Part shown: one piece after another, positions 17,044 through 27,100 of the stretch
Layout of the letters: the number at the start of each line of letters is the position of its first letter
Numbering within the stretch: position 1 is the stretch's first letter
Assembly (NCBI GenBank): GCA_018064605.1
Contig: JAGHUX010000003.1
Coordinates: 1-36,504, forward strand
Reading direction: 5' to 3'
Source: Candidatus Limimorpha caballi
GTDB lineage: Bacteria; Bacteroidota; Bacteroidia; Bacteroidales; F082
DNA: 36,504 bases
Position numbers and translations under genes: made by a program
The notes under the pieces: model-generated
What the model was told of the DNA's origin: nothing
The model's database searches: none
What the model saw: the letters and a program-made list of their open reading frames with translations, nothing else

Positions 17044-17730
17044 ATGACAATCAAAGACATTGAGACACTGATACACAACGACGAGACGCGCGAAATTGAA
17101 TTGAAGAAAACCACTGGCGAGCTTAAGGATGGCATGAAATCCGCCTGCGCTTTCCTCAACACCGATGGCGGTTGGCTGATATTTGGTGTCACCCCAACAA
17201 CGTTAAGAATTGTTGGCCAAGATGTCACTGAAAGCACAAGAAGAGAAATCGCATTAGCGCTGACTCATCTTGAGCCAGCCTTGAATATCGAAGTTGAGTA
17301 CATCGACGTGCCCGACAGCGACGGCAAACAACTGATTGTCATGCATTTTGATAAATGGGTTTGGGGCATGGAACCATACACCTATCACAAGTGCCCATAC
17401 TATCGAGTCGAAAGCGTCACCAAAGAAATGCCGAGAGATATGTTTGTTGAGCGACTTAAAGCAGCTCGACCTCTCGATTTTGCTTGGGACGAACAAATCG
17501 CACAAGGCATTACCATCAATGATTTGGATGAGGAGCGCATCCGCAATGCAGTGCGTTTGGGTATCGCTGGAGGTCGCATCAATGCTTCAGCCGAAGGTGC
17601 CACTGTCGAAACTCTGTTAGGCAAACTGAAACTGCTCAACGATGGCAAACCAACCAACGCCGCAGTAATGCTGTTCGGCGACAACACGGTCACTATCATT
17701 TTCCGCAGGCGCAATGATAGTCAATTATGA
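17044..17730 (+). CDS. AlbA_2 (Schlafen-like) domain protein, C-terminally truncated by frameshift
   Basis: About 228 residues. The N-terminal AlbA_2 domain is clear: DETREIELKKTTGELKDGM, then SACAFLNTDGGWLIFGV (the conserved nucleotide/DNA-binding segment), PALNIEVEYIDV, YRVESVTKEMPRDMF and a helical linker to NAAVMLFGDN. Full-length relatives continue for 150 or more residues, often with an ATPase-like and winged-helix C-terminus and repetitive polar tails. Here the frame ends NDSQL after a 12/13-bp repeat (ATGATAGTCAA); reading through with one base removed gives NDSQ-YDGQ-NDSQ and enters the next gene's frame. The gene therefore looks like a decayed remnant whose middle and end were lost by deletion. 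Relatives act as transcription regulators or in defence, but no function should be assumed here. Confidence 0.75.
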   Translation: MTIKDIETLIHNDETREIELKKTTGELKDGMKSACAFLNTDGGWLIFGVTPTTLRIVGQDVTESTRREIALALTHLEPALNIEVEYIDVPDSDGKQLIVMHFDKWVWGMEPYTYHKCPYYRVESVTKEMPRDMFVERLKAARPLDFAWDEQIAQGITINDLDEERIRNAVRLGIAGGRINASAEGATVETLLGKLKLLNDGKPTNAAVMLFGDNTVTIIFRRRNDSQL

Positions 17731-17750
17731 TGGTCAAAATGATAGTCAAA
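17692..17750. repeat. Short inverted and direct repeats at the AlbA_2/TPR junction
   Basis: ACTATCATT (17692-17700) and AATGATAGT (17713-17721) form an inverted repeat. Direct units ATGATAGTCAA (17714), ATGATGGTCAAA (17727) and ATGATAGTCAAA (17739) follow with spacings of 13 and 12 bp. The one-base difference is what shifts the AlbA_2 frame. Confidence 0.7.
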
Positions 17751-19474
17751 TACAATTCGTGACACACAGGATCTTACATATAATTATCGCTTCACTTTGT
17801 GCTTTGCTCATAATGGCAGGTTGTGGTTCTGATAAAAAACCTGAAACTTTTGCAAAGCTATCCCAAGAATTGTGCGCCATCGACTCCCTCATGCAATCCT
17901 CCCCCGACTCGGCGCTTCAAACGCTGCTGTCGTGTCATTCCGAGTACGAAGTACGAGGAACCCCATCCGATATAAACGCTCACTACCAAGCATTACTAAC
18001 CTCCGAAGCCCTCTACAAAACCTACAACCCCCAATCCGACATTGCGGCTTTGCAATCCGCAACCCATTATTTCGACAGCATGGCATCATGTCATACAGAT
18101 AATGATGATGTTATATTGCTTTCTGCACGTTCCCACTACATGAACGGAGCAATATTCTATGAAAACGACAGTGTCGTTGAAGCTTGCAAAGAATATTTGC
18201 ATACGTTGGAGATAATGCAAAACCATTTTGACATCGGCAATATTACAAGCGACAAAGCTAAACTAATGGGATTGGCATATACTCGTTTGGGCGATCTGTT
18301 TTATAACAATGGTATGGCGCAAGCATCAGTTGAATCATTCAAAAATGCTTTAGATTGTTTTAATATGGTGCAAGGCTATAGTCTCGCCAACACATACAAG
18401 AGTATCGCAAGCGCATACAGTCTTGGCAGTAACAACGACAGCGCATTAATCTATTACAGAAAAGCCATCAATTTGTCAAAACAGCAGAATAAGATTTCAG
18501 TGTACAGCAATTCTTTGTCAGAGTCAGCACCTGTTTACTACGAATTAGGATATACCGACAGCGCTTTTATGATGATTAGAAAAGCATTGTCATTGCCTGT
18601 AAGAGACGACTTGAGATTGGCACAATACTTCACATTTGGGTCATTGCTTGCCAAAGAGTGTCAGTACGATTCTGCAATAAATTATTTGGAAAAAAGTATA
18701 AAACGAAACTATTTCCCGACACAAGTTGTTTCAGCAGAGATTTTAATGAAATGCTATCAAGCTTTAGGTGACTCTACAATGATGATGCACTACAAAGTAA
18801 TATACGGTGACAATCTGGATAAATACAGGAAAGCCGTATCGTATAAAACACAGTTGATGAATATATACGAAACTTATAAGCAAAACATTGTACAACATGA
18901 GCATTTAAAAAATATTAGGAAACGAAATATTTATCTGATTTTCGTTTCATTATCTCTAATTACTGTTTTTATTGGAACTATACTGCTTATTAAAAAACAG
19001 ATAATTAATATAAGGAAGAAATCACAGGCCGACATTGATGAAAAGAACAGGGCTTTGGCCGAAATGAAACGAAAAATAGAGGCCAATCCTTTCATGAGCG
19101 AACCTATATGCAAATCCATTTTGGAAACAGCCAACAAGCAACAATTCAAATCAAGAGTCCCTTGCACGGCATACATAGAATATGCATTGAGTAAAGAACA
19201 ATTGCTTGCATTGAAAGATGCAATGGACAGGCATTACGACAACTTTACTCAATGGATATGCAAGGAATACCCCGAACTGACAAACGATGACGTTGATTAT
19301 TTGTGTCTGTACCATCTCGGCTTGAAAGACACCGAAATATTCGCCTTGATGCAACGGGCATATCCGACAATCGGCGAACGCAGCCGGAAGCTGAAACGCA
19401 TATTCGACAGCGACAAGCCATTGCACACCACCATGAAGAATATCATCGCCCGGCACTGTGGTGACTGCAATTGA
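17714..19474 (+). CDS. Membrane TPR lipoprotein with C-terminal HTH, probable regulator of the downstream operon
   Basis: A 586-residue protein. A hydrophobic signal with lipobox (LLIMAGC) is near residues 22-37, followed by a long alpha-helical TPR region (A-Y-x-L-G and A-L-I-Y-Y-R-K-A repeats), a transmembrane helix IYLIFVSLSLITVFIGTILL (about 405-425), a charged coiled coil, and a C-terminal segment LTNDDVDYLCLYHLGLKDTE with IGERSRKLKRIF that resembles a LuxR-like HTH. Bacteroidales encode many such TPR/TM/HTH proteins next to the genes they are thought to control; regulation of the operon beginning at 19575 is an inference. The first 19 residues (including YDGQNDSQIQ) appear to derive from the AlbA_2 tail, so the start at 17714 is a fusion start. 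A REP-like string is read in frame near 17933. Confidence 0.7.
   Translation: MIVNYDGQNDSQIQFVTHRILHIIIASLCALLIMAGCGSDKKPETFAKLSQELCAIDSLMQSSPDSALQTLLSCHSEYEVRGTPSDINAHYQALLTSEALYKTYNPQSDIAALQSATHYFDSMASCHTDNDDVILLSARSHYMNGAIFYENDSVVEACKEYLHTLEIMQNHFDIGNITSDKAKLMGLAYTRLGDLFYNNGMAQASVESFKNALDCFNMVQGYSLANTYKSIASAYSLGSNNDSALIYYRKAINLSKQQNKISVYSNSLSESAPVYYELGYTDSAFMMIRKALSLPVRDDLRLAQYFTFGSLLAKECQYDSAINYLEKSIKRNYFPTQVVSAEILMKCYQALGDSTMMMHYKVIYGDNLDKYRKAVSYKTQLMNIYETYKQNIVQHEHLKNIRKRNIYLIFVSLSLITVFIGTILLIKKQIINIRKKSQADIDEKNRALAEMKRKIEANPFMSEPICKSILETANKQQFKSRVPCTAYIEYALSKEQLLALKDAMDRHYDNFTQWICKEYPELTNDDVDYLCLYHLGLKDTEIFALMQRAYPTIGERSRKLKRIFDSDKPLHTTMKNIIARHCGDCN
17933..17964. repeat. REP-like unit inside a coding region
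   Basis: The string TGTCATTCCGAGTACGAAGT followed by ACGAGGAA has the form of the dispersed repeat seen, on the opposite strand, at 1601-1740. It is translated in frame (CHSEYEVRG) between two helices of the TPR region. Confidence 0.5.
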
Positions 19475-19524
19475 TTGCACATCAATGATTTCACCCACCC
19501 ATATCAATCCATATCATGATTTTG

Positions 19525-19555
19525 TTGACACATTTGCATAATTGGCATAGTTTTA
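19525..19555 (+). promoter_or_regulatory. Promoter of the DUF3244-to-RHS operon
   Basis: TTG (19525-19527, within TTGACA) and TAGTTTTA (19548-19555) are 20 bases apart, the Bacteroidetes -33/-7 layout; the last base of the -7 box deviates from consensus. The ATG of the first gene follows 19 bases later. No further promoter-like gap occurs before the RHS gene. Confidence 0.6.
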
Positions 19556-19574
19556 CGGGAAAAATTTTGTCATC

Positions 19575-19934
19575 ATGAAAAAAGTCATCTTAATCATCTG
19601 CATTCTTGGAGCCGTGGCTTTAAGTTTTGCCAACAATGCAATCTCTTATGACGAACTTACAATTCAGGCTAGTCATGGAGAATGTGACAGATCCAATGTT
19701 GCAGCATCAATTTCTGCAGGCATCAATGGCCACAACCTAACGGTCTCTTTCTCTCAAAACATCGGGGAGGTTTCTGTAGAAATAACAAGTCTGTCAGGAA
19801 CAACCATTTATAATGTTTTGATTCAAACGCCAACCGGCTACCAGTACTACATTCCTACCACTGGCAGCTATGTCATAACATTCACTTTGCCTAACGGCGA
19901 TGAATATTATGGAGAGTTCGAGGTGACTGACTAA
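19575..19934 (+). CDS. Secreted DUF3244-family small protein
   Basis: A 119-residue protein with a Sec signal peptide (MKKVILIICILGAVALSFA) and a single beta-sandwich domain. The segments SISAGINGHNLTVSFSQNIG, VEITSLSGTTIYN and GSYVITFTLPNGDEYYGEFEV match the DUF3244 pattern (a small Ig-like sandwich common in Bacteroidales). The function is unknown; it is exported to the periplasm or surface. It is the first gene of the tight operon leading to the RHS protein (35 bp to the next gene). No T9SS C-terminal domain is present. Confidence 0.75.
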   Translation: MKKVILIICILGAVALSFANNAISYDELTIQASHGECDRSNVAASISAGINGHNLTVSFSQNIGEVSVEITSLSGTTIYNVLIQTPTGYQYYIPTTGSYVITFTLPNGDEYYGEFEVTD

Positions 19935-19969
19935 GTAAAAATCTAAACAAAATCAAAAATATTGTAATC

Positions 19970-20995
19970 ATGAAAAAGTTAGCTACATTATTAATTGCAG
20001 TTGCAATTTTGCTCGGATTGAGCCAATGCAAGAAAAACGAAATTGCCAAAAACAACAACGTAATCACTCCTGCGACAGCCATACAACAGGGCCCTGACAT
20101 CGAAAGAATCTTGAATTTCAACAAAGCGGTTCAGGCTCATCGCCAGGATCCGGATATGAGAACTAGGGATATTGTTGATATTGAAGAGGCTGCTAACAAT
20201 ATCGCCGATCTATTTAACGTTACTTACACTGAGCCGATGGCATACTACGCCACTACAAAAAGCCATCAGTTCAGCATCAATGTGCCGCTCACAGCAGAAG
20301 GGAAGGTACTTGTTGACGACGAAGTTGCTGCTTATGAGCAGGCAGTTGCTGAAGCTCGCGAAGCCTATCATGGCAGTGCACTTGCCAATAAAGGTTATAG
20401 ACGTCTTATGGTAACCTTTGAAATTCAAAGAGACGGCGAAGTATGTTTGAATTTTGATGGTAGCTATGGTGAAAGAGGAACAACTCCACCTAACCCACAG
20501 CCTCATGTTGATGGTCCTTTTTCAGTAGGAGATGACTGGTACTACAAAGATGGTATGGGCAGTTGCGATGGATTGCGTCCCGGAGGTGCCGACAAAGTAT
20601 TACAAGATACTATCATGAGAGAAGTTCGTTCCTTATGGACTGCTGATCCAAATGGTTGTAGAGGATTCTATACAAATTTTGTAAATGGTTACTTCTCAGG
20701 AACAGACAATTCGGGCGTTTTTTATAGCACCAATGTCGAAGAGACATGCATCGAATGGCCTTACATGAACGAATATCTTGTCGGCGAAAGACGAAATATT
20801 TATCATGTCGTGCCACAAGAATTAAGCATTAATCTCAATGGCAACCCTATGCTACAATATCGGTATTTTGTGACAAATGTTGTGATTGACGGACTAGGAA
20901 ACGAGAATACAGGCCCTATCTATCACCGGACCGAAGTCGAATATGCACGTTACAACTACATCGAGAACGGAACTATCGAAAGAGATGAATTGTAA
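19970..20995 (+). CDS. Lipoprotein of unknown function
   Basis: A 341-residue protein with a lipoprotein signal (MKKLATLLIAVAILLGLSQC, lipobox LSQC), so anchored in the inner or outer membrane. The mature part begins with a polar linker and a helical region (IERILNFNKAVQAHR, VDIEEAANNIADLFN), then a mixed beta region with GPFSVGDDWYYKDGMGSCDG and a conserved-looking ending YFVTNVVIDGLGNENTGPIY. I do not recognise a family. It sits 12 bp before the next gene in the operon, so a role at the cell surface together with the RHS and T9SS proteins is likely but not shown. Confidence 0.65.
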   Translation: MKKLATLLIAVAILLGLSQCKKNEIAKNNNVITPATAIQQGPDIERILNFNKAVQAHRQDPDMRTRDIVDIEEAANNIADLFNVTYTEPMAYYATTKSHQFSINVPLTAEGKVLVDDEVAAYEQAVAEAREAYHGSALANKGYRRLMVTFEIQRDGEVCLNFDGSYGERGTTPPNPQPHVDGPFSVGDDWYYKDGMGSCDGLRPGGADKVLQDTIMREVRSLWTADPNGCRGFYTNFVNGYFSGTDNSGVFYSTNVEETCIEWPYMNEYLVGERRNIYHVVPQELSINLNGNPMLQYRYFVTNVVIDGLGNENTGPIYHRTEVEYARYNYIENGTIERDEL

Positions 20996-21007
20996 TGAGA
21001 AATCACT

Positions 21008-22510
21008 ATGAAACGATATTGTCTGACTTTGTTGGTCGCCATCGTAACGTTGACGACCAACGCCCAGCAATGGGAAATAGACTGCGGCGACATTGCCGGT
21101 TACTCAGTTTTGAGAGCCGGTATTGTCAATGACAATGGAGAAGCTGTAATCATTGGCGAATGTGGCCCCGACGCCAATCATTACTTTCCTATGGTAATGC
21201 GTGTCACAGAAGATGGCGAATATGACTATCGTGTATTTGACACAATCGGAAGCAATGTGAGACCGAGCCACATCGTGCAACGGGAAAACGGAACCTATTT
21301 CGCATCGGCAGTAGTACAACCTAATGATTATGGAGTTGGAGATGTTGTGTTTATGATTTTCGATTCAGACCTCAACCTTGTTAGCTTGAAAAGCTATGAG
21401 AAGCCTGAGATGGTTATTGGCTTTAGGCAGGGGCGGCTGTTGCTTGATAAAGATGGAACGGTTGTGTTTTCTTGCGGCTATAGATATCAAGACACCTATG
21501 GTGAACGCAGCAAACCGTGTTTCTACCGTTTCGATATGAACGCCGATACCTTGTCGTGCCGTTTTGTCACGGCATCACTGCCTCATCCGGAAGCAACCAT
21601 GTATGAATATGACTGCGACAAATTACTGCGGAATCCTAATGGCGATGGTATTGTTGTGCTTTGCACAGGTCTGAATAACGGTTGCTCGCTTCTGATGTAC
21701 GACTACGACTTCCATTATGAGAATGGCTTCCAGTTGCGCCCTGCCTTTCGCCAAAGTTTTGCATATGCCTATTCCGACCACTGGATTTCAGACAACAAAC
21801 TATTGATAATGGGTCAAATGTGGCCGTATGAGGAATATAGCAGGTGGAATATTGGCATGGCGGAGGTCGGTCTTGATGGGACTTTCGACCGCTGGGACAG
21901 GATTTATCACAAGCAGGACACCGCTATACAATCATCGCCCCACTGCATGGCATACGTAAACGACACCACAATATACGGAGGATCATGGTTTTACGAAGTA
22001 TTAGGCGGGGAGAGCCACGCGAGCGTATGCCTGTACGACACGAACATGGAGTTGCTTGGGCGGAAGGAATTCCTCGAACCGGAATACGGTGACAGCTCAG
22101 GCAGTTATTTCGTTCTGCCAATGCCGGATGGAGGTTGTCTTACCGGCATAACAACTCTATATTATCCTAACAGTGCATATAGGGATGGCAGACTTATCAA
22201 AATGCGGCGCGAGGATTTCAACCCTATACCATGCAGCGTTAGTGAAATGCAGCAAGAAGAGATACAGGCTCCTGCTTATCCAAATCCCACCAAAAATATA
22301 TTGAATATAGACATTTCAGGTTTACCAGCAGACCTGAAACACAGAATTCAAATAACTGATATCTCAGGACGCATTTGTATGGACCGCATTATCCGTGGAG
22401 AAGGCAATGTACTCAATGTGGGTGTTTCGTCATTGAAACCCGGTATATATGTCTATACCATTTACAACACGGAAAAAACTATTGCAGAAAACAAATTTAT
22501 TAAGGAATAA
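21008..22510 (+). CDS. T9SS-exported protein with type A sorting domain
   Basis: A 500-residue protein. It has a signal peptide (MKRYCLTLLVAIVTLTTNAQ) and ends with a type A T9SS C-terminal domain: AYPNPTKNILNIDISGLP, then IQITDISGRI and SLKPGIYVYTIYNTEKTIAE with a final KFIKE. T9SS carries such proteins over the outer membrane for release or surface attachment. The middle consists of repeated beta-rich blocks (for example YSVLRAGIVNDNGEAVIIGE and DGGCLTGITTLYYPN) that resemble a beta-propeller; no enzyme motif is evident. It begins 12 bp after the lipoprotein gene and ends 22 bp before the YadA-like gene. Confidence 0.8.
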   Translation: MKRYCLTLLVAIVTLTTNAQQWEIDCGDIAGYSVLRAGIVNDNGEAVIIGECGPDANHYFPMVMRVTEDGEYDYRVFDTIGSNVRPSHIVQRENGTYFASAVVQPNDYGVGDVVFMIFDSDLNLVSLKSYEKPEMVIGFRQGRLLLDKDGTVVFSCGYRYQDTYGERSKPCFYRFDMNADTLSCRFVTASLPHPEATMYEYDCDKLLRNPNGDGIVVLCTGLNNGCSLLMYDYDFHYENGFQLRPAFRQSFAYAYSDHWISDNKLLIMGQMWPYEEYSRWNIGMAEVGLDGTFDRWDRIYHKQDTAIQSSPHCMAYVNDTTIYGGSWFYEVLGGESHASVCLYDTNMELLGRKEFLEPEYGDSSGSYFVLPMPDGGCLTGITTLYYPNSAYRDGRLIKMRREDFNPIPCSVSEMQQEEIQAPAYPNPTKNILNIDISGLPADLKHRIQITDISGRICMDRIIRGEGNVLNVGVSSLKPGIYVYTIYNTEKTIAENKFIKE

Positions 22511-22532
22511 TATCAACTAATTAAAATTCATA

Positions 22533-23693
22533 ATGAGTACAAAAATAATCAACATTAAGACAAGCATTATAACGATTATATGCATATTATCCAGCATGGG
22601 AGCCATGGCACAAGCTTATTCAAGTGGTGGTGGTTCCGAAGCAGGATATAAATCGACGCTTGGAAACCAGAATACAGCAAGCGGCAATTATTCTCTTGCT
22701 GCAGGCTGGGGAAATCAGGCTATCGGACAAACATCATTTGCTTTGGGATATTACAGCAAGTCCGAAGGACTTAATTCGATGGCATTGGGAATGTACACTA
22801 GAAGCCAGGCAGCCTACTCCATCACCATTGGTCGCGGCCTTTCTAACACAAAACCGCTATCTAACACCACAAGTGGTATTATACTTGGCATGTACAGCAA
22901 CGTACCCACTTTATTTGTATCTCCATCTAGCGGCGAGAACCGTACGGGTAAGGTTGCCATTGGCAATGTCACATCACCTTCTGCCAAGTTGCATATAAAA
23001 GCAGATACCTCTGGTGAAAACGAAAATGCTGATATTATGTTGGAGACTTCGGCTTCAAGCCAATATGCAGCCATATACTTTAAAACAACAGATAATTTCA
23101 TAAGGATGAGAAACACCGCCGGTTTGGAATTTAATGCTCCCAGATTTAACTTCCAAACTGGCAAGGTCGGTATCGGCAATGTATCCGCTCCGCAAGCTAC
23201 GTTGCATATTAAGGCATATAGCAGTGAAAATGCCAACATCATGCTGCAGACCACCGACAATACCAAGGATGCTGCGATCATATTCTGCAATACTTCAAAC
23301 ACAATATCTGTGGGTTCAAACAATATGATGAACTTTGCTGCCACCTCATACTCCTTCACCACCGGCAAAGTCGGCATCGGATGTGTCAACAACATGAACG
23401 ACTTTGCGCTTGCCGTGCAAGGCGGCGTGGTAAGCACAAAGGTGTCGGTGTTGGATATCGACACATGGCCAGATTTCGTGTTCGGCAACAACTACAAACT
23501 CATGAACCTCTACGAGCTTGAGCAGTATATAAATACCAACCAACATCTTCCGGAAGTGCCGTCGGCAGAAGAAGTGTCGGCCAGCGGCATCGACCTCGGC
23601 GAGATGAACGCCATACTGTTGCAGAAAGTAGAGGAGCTCACGCTTCACATCATCGAACTTCAGAAACAAATCGACGAATTAAAAGCAAGATAA
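22533..23693 (+). CDS. Surface protein with YadA-head repeats and phage tail-fibre-like C-terminus
   Basis: A 386-residue protein with a signal peptide ending AMAQA. Residues about 40-105 hold YadA-type head repeats (NTASGNYSLAAGWGNQAIGQ, TSFALGYYSKSEGLNSMALG), which form a trimeric beta-roll. Two related blocks follow (GKVAIGNVTSPSAKLHIKA and GKVGIGNVSAPQATLHIKA), of a tail-fibre type. The C-terminus, WPDFVFGNNYKLMNLYELEQ followed by HLPEVPSAEEV and GEMNAILLQKVEELTLHII, is a segment commonly found in Bacteroidota fibre-like surface proteins, ending in a coiled coil that would trimerise. It probably forms a trimeric fibre or adhesin. Position in the operon directly before the small T9SS and RHS genes suggests a role in contact or display. 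Confidence 0.75.
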   Translation: MSTKIINIKTSIITIICILSSMGAMAQAYSSGGGSEAGYKSTLGNQNTASGNYSLAAGWGNQAIGQTSFALGYYSKSEGLNSMALGMYTRSQAAYSITIGRGLSNTKPLSNTTSGIILGMYSNVPTLFVSPSSGENRTGKVAIGNVTSPSAKLHIKADTSGENENADIMLETSASSQYAAIYFKTTDNFIRMRNTAGLEFNAPRFNFQTGKVGIGNVSAPQATLHIKAYSSENANIMLQTTDNTKDAAIIFCNTSNTISVGSNNMMNFAATSYSFTTGKVGIGCVNNMNDFALAVQGGVVSTKVSVLDIDTWPDFVFGNNYKLMNLYELEQYINTNQHLPEVPSAEEVSASGIDLGEMNAILLQKVEELTLHIIELQKQIDELKAR

Positions 23694-24149
23694 ATGAGCG
23701 CACATGTAAAGAAACTTATAACCGTCATTATTATGATGATGGCTGGGGTGGCGTATGTGAATGCACAAAACAGAGCCTACTTCGTGAACTTTGAATATGA
23801 CAGCGACGGCAACCGCATCAGCCGCACCATCACCATCGGCGACGACCGTGAAGAACGCTCCTCTAACGACACAACCGAGGTGATTCATTATACCGACATC
23901 CTTGACGAAAGTCAGATAAACATATATCCCAACCCCACAACAAAAAGTATATTCGTCACTATCACAAATCCCGACGAGGATATGTCGATAAACGCAACAC
24001 TGTTATCATCCTCAGGTGTGCTATTGGATTCTAAATCAATCGGCGCAGCTACCGTGGAATTCGATTTGAGCAACATGGCTGCCGGCATCTACATCCTTGA
24101 GCTGTGCAGCGAAACCGATACAAAGACCTGGAAAATCATCAAACGATAA
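23694..24149 (+). CDS. Small secreted protein with T9SS type A sorting domain
   Basis: A 151-residue protein starting on the base after the previous stop. It has a signal peptide (LITVIIMMMAGVAYVNAQ), a short segment FVNFEYDSDGNRISRTITI that resembles a single RHS/YD repeat strand, and a T9SS domain: INIYPNPTTKSIFVTITNP, LLSSSGVLLDSK, MAAGIYILELCSETDTKTWK. Essentially it is a sorting domain with a short N-terminal part. It ends five bases before the RHS start codon. A role as a helper or tether for the RHS protein, which lacks a sorting domain, is possible but is inference. Confidence 0.72.
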   Translation: MSAHVKKLITVIIMMMAGVAYVNAQNRAYFVNFEYDSDGNRISRTITIGDDREERSSNDTTEVIHYTDILDESQINIYPNPTTKSIFVTITNPDEDMSINATLLSSSGVLLDSKSIGAATVEFDLSNMAAGIYILELCSETDTKTWKIIKR

Positions 24150-24154
24150 AAACC

Positions 24155-27100
24155 ATGAAAAACAATATATTGATTCTATTCTTTCTCGCTTTATGCTCAA
24201 TGGCCTCAGCCCAAATCAGTTACGACGAGGAGCATGAGGAGGAGAGTTTCTCACTTAACACCACGCTTAATTCAAACAGAAGCTATCATTACACCGCTTT
24301 AAGCCGTATCGACCTCAATCCTGGCTTCAGCTATGCTCCCGCAAGAGGAAAGAGTGCGTTGTTTGAAATTGACCCGATGATGGTAGTGCCACCGACATAT
24401 GGAACTGGTGTTTCAACAGCAAGCGACCCAAATCTTGTCGTTCAGGCACCAGCAGGTATGCCATATTCTTTACCAATGACGACAGATGTTAACAACAATG
24501 GCGCGGCTGTGATAACAATACCTATAGACTGCCCTCCTGGAGCTGGCGGTCTGAAACCCGATTTGTCATTTGTTTACAACAGTCAGGCTGGAGACGGTAT
24601 CATGGGTCCTGGATGGAGCATCGGAGGTATGTCGAAAATATCGCGTGTTCCTTATAAATACTATTATTCCAATTATTCCAACGCAGTCAACTTTACCAAT
24701 CAAGACGACTATTCACTGGATGGAATCAGGCTCATTAAGGGAAATGATGGCAAATATTATCCTGAGGTGTTTGATAACTCTGTAATAACATTCGCCAACA
24801 ATTCTTTCATAGTTAGCAAACCCAACGGTTATGTTTACACATATGGCGGAACCAATGATTCAAAACATTATCCTCAAGGCATCACATCTAACCCTGTTGA
24901 ATGGCATATTAGTTCGATACAAGATCCTTATGGCAACACTATTAATTTCTCATACAGCAAAGACAATGACGGGGGTTTCTATCCTTCACAAATAAGCTAT
25001 AGCGGATATACTATACAATTTAATTATCATTCTGCTGAACGCAACGACACACAAAAGAAGTTCTTCGCAGACAACACTCAACAAACAGGCTATTCAAAAA
25101 TAACCAAGATATTAGATAACTTGGATTTCAAGAAGGGCAATGAAGGCATTCACTCATATCATTTGACATATATGCCGCTTGGCGACCTTCCGAACAGAGA
25201 ACTTCAGTTCATACAAAAATACGGAACATACAATGAAGGCGGGAGCAAACCATACCCAGAAAACTGTTCTGCGTCATGCCAATTTGTCTGGCACAACAGT
25301 TCTGGAGACTTACAAGTGGAAAACGTGTTCAGCTTTCTTGATACTGGAATAGAAAACAGCTCTAATGGCTATCATCAGGAAAAGGTGTTTGCCGCACGTT
25401 TTCCTGAAAGTGATAATGATGGCAGGAATGATATGGTTATGTTATTAAAACAAGGACAGAATCCTTTTTACAAGATGGTTGTTCTTAGAAATTCATCTTC
25501 AAATAGCGCTACAGGTCCGACTTACAGCTATGACTTTGATCTTGTTGACTGTGGCAATGTCAACTCTTGTCTGGCGATTAATAACAATTGTTGTGTGTTT
25601 GCTCCAATTGATATTGATGGTGATGGCTACAATGAGATTCTTTATATATACCACGATCAGTATCCACACTATCATGAGAAACTTATAAAATACGATGAAG
25701 CGACACACGGTTTTATTATAATTGACGTGCCAATAGACAGTATACTTCCAGCATCAACCAACAACCCGTATGAGTTCCATGTTGGCGACTTCGACGGTAA
25801 CGGATGTTCCGATCTTTTGGTGACAAATGGAAAATTCATACGCATTTATTTAAGTGTTGATGGTGCGTTTAACACAACTATAAGCAACGTTTACGGCTAT
25901 AACCTATATGACAATGCGATACATCACTATGAATATATTGGTGACTTTACTGGTGATGGTAGAGATCAACTGATTAGTTTATATGAGTATTCCACCACTC
26001 CAGGTAATTATCGAGCAAAAAGACTCAATATCAAAAAAAATCCTAGTTCGAATACCTGGATATTGCAAGTCTCACAAGAATATTATCCTGCTTTCAATCA
26101 GCATTTTGGAGGTTCTGCCGAATGCACGCATTTTTGTCAAGGCGATTTCAATGGTGATAACAAACAGGATTTTGTGGCAATAATGCAAACAACAGAAGAC
26201 AAGAAATGGTATTTCTACCTGTCAAAAGGTGATGGAATCAATTTTGAATTAAAAACATGGGGCAATGTCACTTCTTACTCAGAAATAGCCGATGAATTCA
26301 TACCAGTATCTGCTGATTTCAATGGCGACGGATTCTCGGATTTAAATATTACGAAAAGGGAACGCAAAAACTATCCCCCGAATCAACTCAATAGTCAGGA
26401 GTATTATTTTTATTATAGGTACCAATATTTAATAAGAGTTGATGATGACGGTGCAAAAGTTCTAAGAAAATGTTTGGTTGATGAAAATGACGAAGAGCAA
26501 TATGTTGGCATAGCACCATATGGTTCTACAAGTATTAATCAATTAAATTGGGTCATGTCTTGTGTGGGAAATTTCAGAGGCACATCATCTTGTGAAGTGG
26601 CTTATACAACCCTGACATTAAACAACAGACAATCTGTGCACATACGCATGTGGAACACCGGCGACTTCGATAACCCTCCACTGAAAGCGATAGCATATGC
26701 CCGCAACGGGCTTGGTGTCACCACTCAATATGATTATGTGCAACACACTTATCAAGGTATTTATGAAACGCAAACGCAAAGAGACAGAGATCCTGTTATC
26801 GAGTATACCAAGACTTTCACCCAACATCTCAATGTTGTAAAAAAGATGAAGGTGGAAACAAACGAAGGTGTATCAAGAGAAATATTGTATTTCTTCAGAC
26901 GTCCTATAATGCATACAAGAGGCAAAGGTTTCCTTGGCTTTCAAAAGATAAGCAATGTTGTCGAATGCCAAAGCAGTAATTCATCATCAAGTTTAATCGG
27001 CACTGACAGATTGCTCAAACTCAATACCGATTACTATGTTTTGTATCCGGAAAAAACCACAGTACATCACAATGGTAATAGATTCAATGAGTTTTATTAT

